In this document: piece after piece, positions 1 through 8,138 of the stretch
Layout: every line of letters starts with the position of its first letter
How positions within the stretch are numbered: the first letter of the stretch is position 1
NCBI GenBank assembly: GCA_902385255.1
Contig: CABMEV010000007.1
Span: 1-45,170 of the forward strand
DNA: 45,170 bases
Reading direction: 5' to 3'
Source of the DNA: Candidatus Tiddalikarchaeum anstoanum
GTDB lineage: Archaea > Nanobdellota > Nanobdellia > Tiddalikarchaeales > Tiddalikarchaeaceae
The notes under the pieces: model-generated
Told to the model about the DNA's origin: nothing
What the model saw: only the letters and a program-made list of their open reading frames with translations
Databases searched by the model: none
Program-made: the position numbers and the translations under genes

Positions 1-2
1 GT

Positions 3-2504
3 AAGACTATCACTCCTATCATTGCCACTGTTTTATTAATATTAATGACTGTTGTTTCTGTCGCTGCAAGTTTTATCTGGGTTACAGAAGTAAGCACTAA
101 TTTAGAGGAGAATGCAGGAAGCAGTATCAGTCAGGAGGTAAGCAGTTGCTCTGGAATAAGCTTAATCAGCATGAGAGGCGATGAAGTATTAATCCAGAAT
201 ACAGGCTGTGACACAATCAATAATATCACATTACTAATTGACGGAGTATTAACAGATTATGATTTAAGTTCACCTTTAACCCCAGGGGAAAGCACCACAT
301 TATCATATACGAATCTTGCAGAAGGCGAAGACCACTGTGTCAAAATTTCATTAGGCAGCGGAGCAACATCTCAAGCGTGCAGCAATGCCATTCAGAACAC
401 TTTGGAAGGCGGATATGGCAGCAATTTTTCATCCTGGTTTTCAGGATGTCCCGTAAATAATCCCATTGTAGACTTTGACAACAAATTAACTTTTGAATTA
501 TCAGACAACATAAAATGCGGATGCCACAACTTATCTCCTGATAATCTTTTTGGCAACCCAAGTTTTGAGGATGATTCATACTGGACATTTTCAAACGCAA
601 CTATAAACAGCAGTGTTTCTCACTCAGGCAGCAGGTCTGCTTATTTATACAGGAATTCTGCTTTGCATGGTGCATCACAGAGTGCTTTTGGCACTGATCT
701 TGATTATAATATTGAAAACTTGAATTTTTATGCGCTTGTCAGTTCTAACTCTACAGGAGGATATTATACAGGTGTTATGATTGAATACCGTGATGAAAAT
801 AATACAGTCAACAGTCTTAGAATTTTATACATTGTTAATTCAAGCTCTGCACTGATTCCCATATGCGGCGGCTTCCCTGACCCGTCCAATACAACATACG
901 TTGACTGCTCAGCGGCATCCGGCGTCCTTGATGTCTGGCAGCATTATTCAATAACAGGAATTCATGATGAATTCCATACTATCTGGCCTGCTAATTTTAC
1001 AATACAGAATACTAAAACGCTTTCATTTACAGTTCAAAACCCTTTTGGTTCAGGAATTGGCGAAGCGTACTATGATGACATCTTCACAAATGCAACAGAA
1101 GAAGGTTACTTATGCGACAGCGAAAACGATAATGGTGTAGCTGACGGTTTATGCAGCAGCGGAAATTGTATTTCACAAACCGCTGACGCTAGTTCAGAAT
1201 TCTGTACTGCAGGAGGTTATACTTGGTTTACTGGAACTATATATGGAACTAATGGTGCATGTTGCGGTGATGATGGAGTAAGTGACTCATTTGTTAATAA
1301 TTCGGCAGGATGCTGTGATGGCAGCAAGTTTTTCAGCTGCACTGATAATAGCATTGGTGAAAAGTTCTGCGTCTGTGTTGGAGCATCATACATTGACACC
1401 TGCGGAGACAATATCTGCCAAAGTTGGGAGAACGCATCTACGTGTTCGTATGATTGTCCAAGCTGGGGTTCTGACGTTTTACTTGTAAATTATAATAATT
1501 ATACTAACCCTGTTTCTGATAATTCGGCAGCGGCAAACGGAAACAATATCTACTTTGCATTTTATGGTATGAGTGGAGCTAGACGTGATGTATATTTTAT
1601 GAACTCTTCAAATTATGGAGTTAACTGGTCTATTCCAATGAATATAACTAAGAATACTGATATTGACTCTGCTTTTTGTAACATAGCTGTCAACGGTTCA
1701 AAACTTCTTATCACTGATAATAATGCAGTAATAATGAGATTGTTTAACTCATCTGATGGGGGAGTTACTTGGTCAAATCAAACTTTAATGAATGGTATTG
1801 GTCCTATGATAGCTACGAATAATAATAATATTTATTTGGTGTATAAGACTGATTCAGCAGGCAAATCTTATGTGAATTTTGCAAATTCATCCGATTATGG
1901 TGTTTCATGGTCTAATAAAAGCATAACAACTAATGGTTCAGACCTTTATGCTCCAACTATTTCAAATAATGGTGATAATTTGCATGTTATTTGGAGAGAT
2001 GACAGGTATGGTATCCCTCAATTATTTTACAAACGTTCAACTGATGGCGGAATCACTTGGTCAAGTGATATGAATTTGTCAGGTTTTGCAAATGATATGC
2101 ATGTTGCTACAAGTGGAAACTACGTGCATATTATCTATACAACTTTAATAGGCTCTGCTGAGATTGTTTATATACGTTCAACTGATGGCGGAATCACTTG
2201 GTCTAATTATACTATTTTAAGCATAATGGATTCTCGCAGCGGAGACGTTCCAAGCTTGGCAGTATACGGCAGTGATGTTTATGTTGTTTGGCAAGAATTA
2301 GGAACACCGAACTTGATGTATTCAAGATGGTCAAATGATGACGGTTTAACATGGTCAAATTATACACAAGTTACTTCAAATACGTCATACAAATGGGTTA
2401 ACTCACTTACTGCAACACAAGATGGGGCATATTTCTTCTGGGATGATTATAGAAATGGCAATGCTGATGTTTACTATAACAGGTTTGCAACATCTAAAAT
2501 CTAG
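3..2504 (+). CDS. Pilin-like anchored surface protein with Asp-box (BNR) repeats, 5' partial
   Basis: The frame is open to the left edge, so the true start lies outside the window; the first visible internal Met is at 45. The first residues read KTITPIIATVLLILM, the hydrophobic segment of an archaeal type IV pilin (class III signal peptide). After this come a small beta domain, a carbohydrate-binding-like domain (around NPSFEDDSYW, about 550-1100), a Cys-rich region with CCGDDG, GIGEKFC and CGDNICQSWE motifs (about 1255-1465), and at least six Asp-box repeats of the type SSDGGVTWSN (about 1600-2370), suggesting a sialidase-like beta-propeller. Many N-x-S/T sequons fit an extracellular glycoprotein. 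Probable role: adhesion or glycan binding at the cell surface; enzymatic activity is not shown. It stops in a CTAG shared with the convergent nreA. Confidence 0.75.
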   Translation, partial: KTITPIIATVLLILMTVVSVAASFIWVTEVSTNLEENAGSSISQEVSSCSGISLISMRGDEVLIQNTGCDTINNITLLIDGVLTDYDLSSPLTPGESTTLSYTNLAEGEDHCVKISLGSGATSQACSNAIQNTLEGGYGSNFSSWFSGCPVNNPIVDFDNKLTFELSDNIKCGCHNLSPDNLFGNPSFEDDSYWTFSNATINSSVSHSGSRSAYLYRNSALHGASQSAFGTDLDYNIENLNFYALVSSNSTGGYYTGVMIEYRDENNTVNSLRILYIVNSSSALIPICGGFPDPSNTTYVDCSAASGVLDVWQHYSITGIHDEFHTIWPANFTIQNTKTLSFTVQNPFGSGIGEAYYDDIFTNATEEGYLCDSENDNGVADGLCSSGNCISQTADASSEFCTAGGYTWFTGTIYGTNGACCGDDGVSDSFVNNSAGCCDGSKFFSCTDNSIGEKFCVCVGASYIDTCGDNICQSWENASTCSYDCPSWGSDVLLVNYNNYTNPVSDNSAAANGNNIYFAFYGMSGARRDVYFMNSSNYGVNWSIPMNITKNTDIDSAFCNIAVNGSKLLITDNNAVIMRLFNSSDGGVTWSNQTLMNGIGPMIATNNNNIYLVYKTDSAGKSYVNFANSSDYGVSWSNKSITTNGSDLYAPTISNNGDNLHVIWRDDRYGIPQLFYKRSTDGGITWSSDMNLSGFANDMHVATSGNYVHIIYTTLIGSAEIVYIRSTDGGITWSNYTILSIMDSRSGDVPSLAVYGSDVYVVWQELGTPNLMYSRWSNDDGLTWSNYTQVTSNTSYKWVNSLTATQDGAYFFWDDYRNGNADVYYNRFATSKI
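2033..2203 (+). repeat. Two identical 30-base copies inside the Asp-box region
   Basis: Positions 2033-2062 and 2174-2203 are identical over 30 bases and encode the same RSTDGGITW motif in the same frame, 141 bases (47 codons) apart. Neighbouring Asp-boxes are diverged at the DNA level, so this pair looks like recent duplication or gene conversion between propeller blades. Confidence 0.85.
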
Positions 2505-3667
2505 ATTATAAAACTCGTAATTTTTTTCTGAGTTTTAAAATGATTATATAATTTGCTGTCTTTCAGTAAAAAGTGTATTGGTGTAATTATAGGGAGATAA
2601 TTTAACAATTCATTCTCAGAATTGAACTGTTTAACATTACTTGCCGCGTTTCTTGATGCCTGCCTGACAACCCAGACTCCAATAGGGCAATAATATTCGC
2701 TGGTAATTTGGCGCAGAACAATTACCGCAGCTTGTTTTTTTATCTTATTTAAATATTCAAGCACTCCAAGCCTTGCGGCGTAATACCCTCCTGCGGTGTT
2801 ATACGCGTAATCACTCCTGCCTTTGTACATTTCAACATCACGGCAGTACTCATTGCCGTTGGTAGTCTCAAAAAGTTCATAGCCAAAAACATCAGGGAGG
2901 AGTATAATAGTATAATAGTTGCCGTACAACGAACCGTTAAGTATTTCATAATGATCGATTAAAGGATAATTCTTGACATTCGCGATTAATTGTTTGCCAA
3001 CCCCGTCATCTACTGCAGTGATGCTCCACCTAGTTGGTACGAGTTTTCGCTCTTTCTTCACGCCTAACGCACCGCTTGATAAAATATGAGATATTGTATT
3101 CTCGTCAAAACCTTTATTGTAAAGTAAACCCATTGCTTTGGTGCTTTTCAAGTCAGTGTCATTGAAGCATTTTTCAACAACAGGCTTAATCCTCGGATTA
3201 TCGCAGACAGTAAGTTTTGCAACTTCGCTTGAAGGGCCCATAGGATTACTTATGAAATCGTACTTTAAACTTGGAGTTGGAGCTTTCTTCAATGAGACTT
3301 CTATATCTAAGGGCTTATAAGACAACGCAACCTCCTGCACTTTTCCAATAAAACTGTCGGATAATTTTTTTACACAACTCGCACTTTTGTTGTTCACCAG
3401 GTTCCTTCTCTTATCAACAACTTGGGAAATATTGTAAGACTTGCTCCATAGTTTCGGGTCATCGTAAGTCTTTGCAAGAGGTGTCTGAAACTGCAGGCTC
3501 ATAATTCCCACATAAACATTCGGATAATTGTAGTGCCCGATGAATACAGAAGGGCTCGTTCCGGTGAAATCTTTCTTGAATTCTATGCTTTTGAAAGCCT
3601 CGCTCTGCCACTTGCAGGTTTTCCCGCAGAAGCCCCTCCCTTTGCAGCGAATACATTGAATCTCCAT
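2501..3667 (-). CDS. nreA: NreA-family DNA repair protein
   Basis: Archaeal Nre proteins take part in DNA-damage repair and bind the sliding clamp PCNA. The N-terminus has four cysteines (C5, C8, C14, C18, as MEIQCIRCKGRGFC), the family's zinc-like signature. The C-terminus ends in QKKITSFII, a PCNA-interacting (PIP) box of the form Q-x-x-I-x-x-F-I placed right at the end. The length of 388 aa is normal for the family. I chose the ATG at 3667 because it begins directly before the zinc motif; an in-frame TTG at 3679 adds four residues. Its stop overlaps the convergent upstream gene's stop in a CTAG. Family assignment is from motifs I can see and recall of the family. Confidence 0.85.
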   Translation of the reverse strand: MEIQCIRCKGRGFCGKTCKWQSEAFKSIEFKKDFTGTSPSVFIGHYNYPNVYVGIMSLQFQTPLAKTYDDPKLWSKSYNISQVVDKRRNLVNNKSASCVKKLSDSFIGKVQEVALSYKPLDIEVSLKKAPTPSLKYDFISNPMGPSSEVAKLTVCDNPRIKPVVEKCFNDTDLKSTKAMGLLYNKGFDENTISHILSSGALGVKKERKLVPTRWSITAVDDGVGKQLIANVKNYPLIDHYEILNGSLYGNYYTIILLPDVFGYELFETTNGNEYCRDVEMYKGRSDYAYNTAGGYYAARLGVLEYLNKIKKQAAVIVLRQITSEYYCPIGVWVVRQASRNAASNVKQFNSENELLNYLPIITPIHFLLKDSKLYNHFKTQKKITSFII

Positions 3668-3760
3668 TAGTTTAAGCAATAATCTGTTTTCTTTAAAAAT
3701 GTTGCAGAGTAAACTTCCTTTAATTGGGACATTTTTGAAATACTGGGTTTTTTAGCAAGT

Positions 3761-3836
3761 TTTTTAAACTGCTTTAGCCGAATTATTATTTATCTTGCTG
3801 GATGATAAGCGTATCAGCTTGATCAGCAAAGAGGTG
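3761..3836 (+). promoter_or_regulatory. Promoter and Shine-Dalgarno of the L15e gene
   Basis: A T-rich TATA-like element TTTTTAAACT lies at 3761-3770, and a second candidate (ATTATTTATCTT) at about 3782-3793. GAGGTG at 3831-3836 is a good Shine-Dalgarno nine bases before the ATG at 3846. The L15e message therefore probably has a leader, unlike many genes in this window. Confidence 0.55.
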
Positions 3837-3845
3837 TAAAAATAT

Positions 3846-4424
3846 ATGGGTTTGTATAAGTATTTAAGCAAGTTGTGGCAGAATCCTAAAAAGCACAACT
3901 TACAATATCGTGACCACTTGGTTGCGTGGCGTGACGAGCCTGTGCTTGTCCGCGTAGATAAGCCGACGCGTGTTGACAGGGCTAGAAGCTTAGGCTATAA
4001 GGCTAAGCAGGGAGTTGTTGTCATACGCGCCAGGATAAGGAAAGGAGGCAGGAAGCGTGAAGCAACACATATGGGAAGAAAGCCTTCGAAAGCAGGTAAA
4101 GTGCACTTCTCGCCTAAGCAGTCACTGCAGAATATTTCTGAGATTCGTGTTGCAAAAAAATATCCTAACCTTAGAGTGCTAAACAGTTACGAAGTAGGAG
4201 ATGACGGAAAACACAAATGGTATGAGGTTATACTCATAGATACAGGTCACCCTCAGATTTTCAAGGACAAGGATTACGCACCGCTCTGCACTAACAAGCA
4301 CAGAGGAAGAGAGAGTCGTGGGCTTACAAGCAGCGCGAAGATATCAAGAGGATTAAAGAACAAAGGTATCGGCGCAGAAAAACTAAGGCCAAGCATAAGA
4401 GCACACGGCAGAATGGGAAAATAA
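3846..4424 (+). CDS. rpl15e: 50S ribosomal protein L15e
   Basis: Large-subunit ribosomal protein of archaea and eukaryotes that binds 23S rRNA. The sequence is typical along its whole 192 aa: MGLYKYLSKLW at the start, the basic RARIRKGGRKRE segment in the middle, YEVILIDTGHP about two-thirds along, and the glycine- and arginine-rich tail with RAHGRMGK at the end. Start is fixed by the conserved N-terminus and a GAGGTG ribosome binding site nine bases upstream. It is transcribed alone, between convergent or divergent neighbours. Nothing is odd. Confidence 0.98.
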   Translation: MGLYKYLSKLWQNPKKHNLQYRDHLVAWRDEPVLVRVDKPTRVDRARSLGYKAKQGVVVIRARIRKGGRKREATHMGRKPSKAGKVHFSPKQSLQNISEIRVAKKYPNLRVLNSYEVGDDGKHKWYEVILIDTGHPQIFKDKDYAPLCTNKHRGRESRGLTSSAKISRGLKNKGIGAEKLRPSIRAHGRMGK

Positions 4425-4427
4425 AAT

Positions 4428-4451
4428 TCCCTTTCTTATTTTATTTTTTTC
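4428..4451 (+). terminator. T-rich terminator after L15e
   Basis: A run of pyrimidines with several T-tracts starts just after the L15e stop. Oligo-T tracts are the intrinsic termination signal of archaeal RNA polymerase. It overlaps the end of the convergent gene at 4450. Confidence 0.5.
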
Positions 4452-5181
4452 AAATATTATTTTCCTGATTATTTTCAAGTTCTATAATATCCTTCAGATT
4501 ATATTTTGTTTTTGGAACATTGGTTATTAAATCTTTTATCCCAAACTCATCATAAGAATCCAATGCTATTTTGCGTTCTAAACATTCAGGGAATATTAGT
4601 GAAACAAGGAGATAAGTGCACCATTCCATCTTTTTATAATATTCAATACCTGCATGATTATAATTAACATGCTGTAATGCATGGTGTATCTCCTCATAAA
4701 TGTCAGGAGCCAAGCTGAACTTCGGGCTCAGCATTATATTCTTATCCTCGTTAGAAAATGTTCCAAGAGTTGAAGTATTGTTAAGTTCAACACTTATATC
4801 AGCATCACCTTTTGAAAAAAGCAAGTACCTGCCAACGCTCGATAATACTTTAATGTTCAGGTTTTGAACCGAAAAAGGCATTATTATCCTGTTCTGGAAT
4901 ATTAAACCTGAGTCTATTAACGTAATATCTTGCATAAGCTCTAAAGATTTTTTAACGCTTAAATCCAAACTGTTAACATCACCAGTCTCGTATGCATTTT
5001 TGATTATGCCAAACTCTTTTTGTGCATCAAAACTGTAACCTCTGATGAGCATTATTTTTTGGCAATAATTATCATTTTTAACATAATCTTTTATTTTGCT
5101 GTTAAACTCTTTGTCAGATATCTGGGACTTGGCCAGCCTGTTAAGTTTTACAATTAATGCTTCAAGTTCCCCCTCAATCAT
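4450..5181 (-). CDS. Unknown protein with degenerate zincin-like motif
   Basis: I do not recognise this 243-aa protein. It is predicted soluble, with no signal peptide. Residues 163-171 read EEIHHALQH. This resembles the zincin helix HELxHALQ, except that the first His of HExxH is Glu, while extra His residues are present nearby. A following acidic segment (PECLERKIALDSYDE, about 199-213) sits where gluzincins carry their third ligand. A catalytically altered or dead metallopeptidase is therefore possible, but this is inference. It lies 42 bases downstream of the large unknown gene at 5224-7128 on the same strand and is probably cotranscribed with it. Confidence 0.6.
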   Translation of the reverse strand: MIEGELEALIVKLNRLAKSQISDKEFNSKIKDYVKNDNYCQKIMLIRGYSFDAQKEFGIIKNAYETGDVNSLDLSVKKSLELMQDITLIDSGLIFQNRIIMPFSVQNLNIKVLSSVGRYLLFSKGDADISVELNNTSTLGTFSNEDKNIMLSPKFSLAPDIYEEIHHALQHVNYNHAGIEYYKKMEWCTYLLVSLIFPECLERKIALDSYDEFGIKDLITNVPKTKYNLKDIIELENNQENNI

Positions 5182-5223
5182 ACATTTAGTCTCTGAAAAA
5201 ATCGGAATTATAATATTGAGTTA

Positions 5224-7128
5224 CTACTTATCAGTAACATTACCGGCTAATTTGGGCAGTATTGAAATTACCGAACCTGCAATTGATTTTTCGTAATTGT
5301 TTTTAACAGTTTTGTACTCGTTTTCAAGTTCTTTATTATTTAACAAAAGGAATATTTTTTCTAAAATATTAATTAAATTATTATTATCCTTATTAACATT
5401 AATAGTTTTAATTAAGCGGCGGGATAAGTATTTCTTTGCATCTTCCATAATCTCCTTGTCAACACTTGTTTCATCAATGAAAGATTTAATCTTTTCAATT
5501 AACCTTTCAGCAGTTTCATGGCCGGACAAGACTTTTATGAAATCGGAATTTATTAATTCGATTACGTTTTCATTAACTTTACGTGCATATTCATTAATTG
5601 CTGCGCGTCTTATATTATATTTTTCTTTGCTGAATAAAGTGCTTGCCCTTATTAGATTGTGATAGAATTCTCTGAATAAGTCAGTCGAAAACGCGGTGCT
5701 GCTGACTTTTGAACTCTGTCTTAAATTGCTGAACACCATTTCAGGCTCCAATAATTTTTTAGAAGATAGTTTATTTTCAAGAATCTGGAGTATAGTTAAA
5801 TAAATGTCATACATAGTTTTTTTATCTTGAACTAGTTCATTGTCTTCAAACACATAACTGTTAATAATTTGTTCTGCTATTTTGTCATAATCTACGCCTT
5901 TAATATTTTTTTCTAACACGTATATTAATTTTGTATAATACTCTTTTGATTGAAAATTTATGATAATATTATTCTTCAAATTTTCAATTACATTGGTTAT
6001 TTGTGCTTTTTGTATAATTTCATCTGATAATAAATGATAACTTCCATCTTCAACTTCTATTACGTATCTCGAACCTTTTTCAGGTATATCACGGCGAAAC
6101 TCATTAAATATTGTTAAGCCGCCCATAAACGATTCCAAATCAAACGCGTTTTTTATTATTAACTCATCTTTTTCAGTTAGAGATGAAACATTCATATCTT
6201 TAATATTTAAAGATGTAAATAAACCTTCCACTTCAGTTACATTTTTAACACTATTTGATATATTCACTAATAATTTTACATTTGCGTTTACTATTTTTTC
6301 ATTTATTAGTCTAAATTTATTGATGTTGTTTAGGTTAAATTTAAAATTCTTATCTAAATTAATCCAAATAATATAGTCATCAAATTCTAAAAATTCCACC
6401 ATTTGATTTAATCCAATTTTTTTATCATCCATGAAAATAACATGGAATACTCTTTTTAGTGTTATACTTACATTTTTTAATAAGTTGAATAATGCAGCCA
6501 TATGGCTCATATAAATAGATTCAAACTCTTTCTCAGTTGGATAGTATCCGGAGTAGTAAGGAGTACTATTTTGCGTAATTCCAAAAAGTATTCCTCCATA
6601 TTTTTTAATTTCATAATCGGATAACTCTTTTTCTCTGACAGCTTGGCTTGCTAAGTTATTGTCAAACTCGATCTTGCCTTCCTTGTCTTTATTTTGCCTG
6701 ATTATATTGATAATAGTTTCGGGCACTTCAACAAATATGGAATAATTCTGAGTTCCCTTAAGTTTGCCTTTGTTAATCAGTAATATATTATGCACGCTTT
6801 CGCCGATTATACTGTCTTCACTGCCGGATTTTACATTGACAATAGTCCCATTAAAACTAGGCATGGAATATATTTCCTGTTCGTACTTTCGTATTTCATC
6901 ATCTGACTCTTTTCCATAACAAAAAACAGTGCCCGGGATGTTTATACCGCGCAAAGAACCATTATTATCGAATTCCAGCAAAACGTAAGGATTATGATTA
7001 TTTATTAATGAGGCGCCTTTAATTAAAACAGAAACTGAAGGATTATTCCTCTTTAAACCCTGTATTATACCCGCATCTATTTTTGATATCTTAATCTTCT
7101 TAATCTCATCTATGATAGTGCCGGCCAT
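5224..7128 (-). CDS. Large unknown soluble protein (634 aa)
   Basis: No family is recognised. The protein is rich in Asn, Ile and Lys, has no signal peptide or clear membrane segment, and appears mixed alpha/beta in the first 350 residues and largely helical in the last 250 (about 390-620), where spaced Leu/Ile and charged residues suggest helical bundles or coiled coil. The ATG at 7128 begins MAGTIIDEIKK. It is the first gene of a two-gene unit with the degenerate zincin-like gene and is divergent from secF. Its base composition looks more AT-rich than that of its neighbours, which may mean fast evolution or transfer. Confidence 0.6.
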   Translation of the reverse strand: MAGTIIDEIKKIKISKIDAGIIQGLKRNNPSVSVLIKGASLINNHNPYVLLEFDNNGSLRGINIPGTVFCYGKESDDEIRKYEQEIYSMPSFNGTIVNVKSGSEDSIIGESVHNILLINKGKLKGTQNYSIFVEVPETIINIIRQNKDKEGKIEFDNNLASQAVREKELSDYEIKKYGGILFGITQNSTPYYSGYYPTEKEFESIYMSHMAALFNLLKNVSITLKRVFHVIFMDDKKIGLNQMVEFLEFDDYIIWINLDKNFKFNLNNINKFRLINEKIVNANVKLLVNISNSVKNVTEVEGLFTSLNIKDMNVSSLTEKDELIIKNAFDLESFMGGLTIFNEFRRDIPEKGSRYVIEVEDGSYHLLSDEIIQKAQITNVIENLKNNIIINFQSKEYYTKLIYVLEKNIKGVDYDKIAEQIINSYVFEDNELVQDKKTMYDIYLTILQILENKLSSKKLLEPEMVFSNLRQSSKVSSTAFSTDLFREFYHNLIRASTLFSKEKYNIRRAAINEYARKVNENVIELINSDFIKVLSGHETAERLIEKIKSFIDETSVDKEIMEDAKKYLSRRLIKTINVNKDNNNLINILEKIFLLLNNKELENEYKTVKNNYEKSIAGSVISILPKLAGNVTDK

Positions 7129-7238
7129 TAGACGTAATATAAATCATTATTTTTTTATAAATTATATCTATTAAATGCTAAACCTGTAAAAATGGGCCAA
7201 GTAATATTTTTAAAGCCTTAGAGGTAACAATTTTACCT
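7129..7238. promoter_or_regulatory. Divergent promoter region (unknown gene pair / secF)
   Basis: TTTTTAAAG at 7207-7215 lies about 28 bases before the secF ATG at 7239, the spacing of a leaderless archaeal promoter. TTTTTATAAATTATA at about 7150-7165 can serve the minus-strand gene starting at 7128. A TAGAGGTAA element at 7219-7227 precedes secF; the same word occurs before the rubrerythrin gene. Confidence 0.5.
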
Positions 7239-8138
7239 ATGCGCATTACTACCAGATTGTTTAATTTCTATTATAATAATTATAAGAAGCTACTGATAAT
7301 ACCTATACTATTTTTAATATTCAACCTATCAGTCATATTTTACACATGGATAAATATAGGAAGCCCTGTATACCTGGATTCCAGCATCAAAGGTGGAGCT
7401 GTTTTCACATTCAAATACAACGGCACAATTGATATTTCAGCCCTCGAACAGTCAATCCAGACATCTCTTAATTCAAATGACGTATCTGTGGTGTTAATCA
7501 GAAGCGCTTTATCAAACGATATACTGGGCTATGAGATACATGTTGATGAGACTATAACTGAAGAAGATGTCAGATTATCTGTTGAGCAATACTTAAACGT
7601 ACAGTTGGATAATTCTATGATAAGTTTCACAAGACAGTCCAGCAACTTAGGTTCATCATTTCTGTCCCAGTCACTAACCTTGATTGCTATAGGATTCTTG
7701 TTCGTAACAATAGTGTCTTATTTGTCACTTAAAAAAAATATCATCCCGAGCCTTACAACACTTATATCAACAATACTTGACGTGATAGGTATTATCGCCT
7801 TCCTTGATTTATTCCAAATCAGGTTCAGTGTCGGAACAATAGGTGCGTTATTGATGATTATAGGATACTCTGCAGATTCAGACATACTTCTTGCAACTAA
7901 TATACTAAAAAGCGAGCCTGAAAAATTAAAAGAGAACACTAAAAATGCAATGATAACTATTTTTACAATGAACTTCACAGCATTATCCACATATTTAATT
8001 ATGCTGCTGTTATCCAACGTTGAAATAATAAAACATATAGCAACAATATTATTATTAGGGATATTCTATGATGCTTTAGACTCATGGCTTGGGGCAAGAG
8101 GAGTAATACAGAGAATGTATGCGGAGAAGAAAAAATGA
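7239..8138 (+). CDS. secF: Protein translocase subunit SecF
   Basis: SecF pairs with SecD in the membrane and supports protein export through SecYEG. The 299-aa sequence has an N-terminal membrane helix (about 18-36), an external P1-type domain that opens with the conserved glycine pair (SIKGGAVFTF), and a block of five membrane helices from about 145 to the end, including the RND-like segment GTIGALLMIIGYSADSD with its conserved Asp and Ser. Its ATGA stop/start overlaps secD by four bases, so the two are translationally coupled. The neighbouring export-dependent lipoprotein operon fits the context but is not proof of a link. Confidence 0.93.
   Translation: MRITTRLFNFYYNNYKKLLIIPILFLIFNLSVIFYTWINIGSPVYLDSSIKGGAVFTFKYNGTIDISALEQSIQTSLNSNDVSVVLIRSALSNDILGYEIHVDETITEEDVRLSVEQYLNVQLDNSMISFTRQSSNLGSSFLSQSLTLIAIGFLFVTIVSYLSLKKNIIPSLTTLISTILDVIGIIAFLDLFQIRFSVGTIGALLMIIGYSADSDILLATNILKSEPEKLKENTKNAMITIFTMNFTALSTYLIMLLLSNVEIIKHIATILLLGIFYDALDSWLGARGVIQRMYAEKKK

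Noticed and set aside
3805-3825. ATCAGC direct repeat in the L15e leader as an operator
   Set aside because: Only two six-base copies; easily chance.
7718-8017. Minus-strand ORF of 99 aa inside secF
   Set aside because: Antisense shadow of a conserved gene, no family resemblance or promoter.
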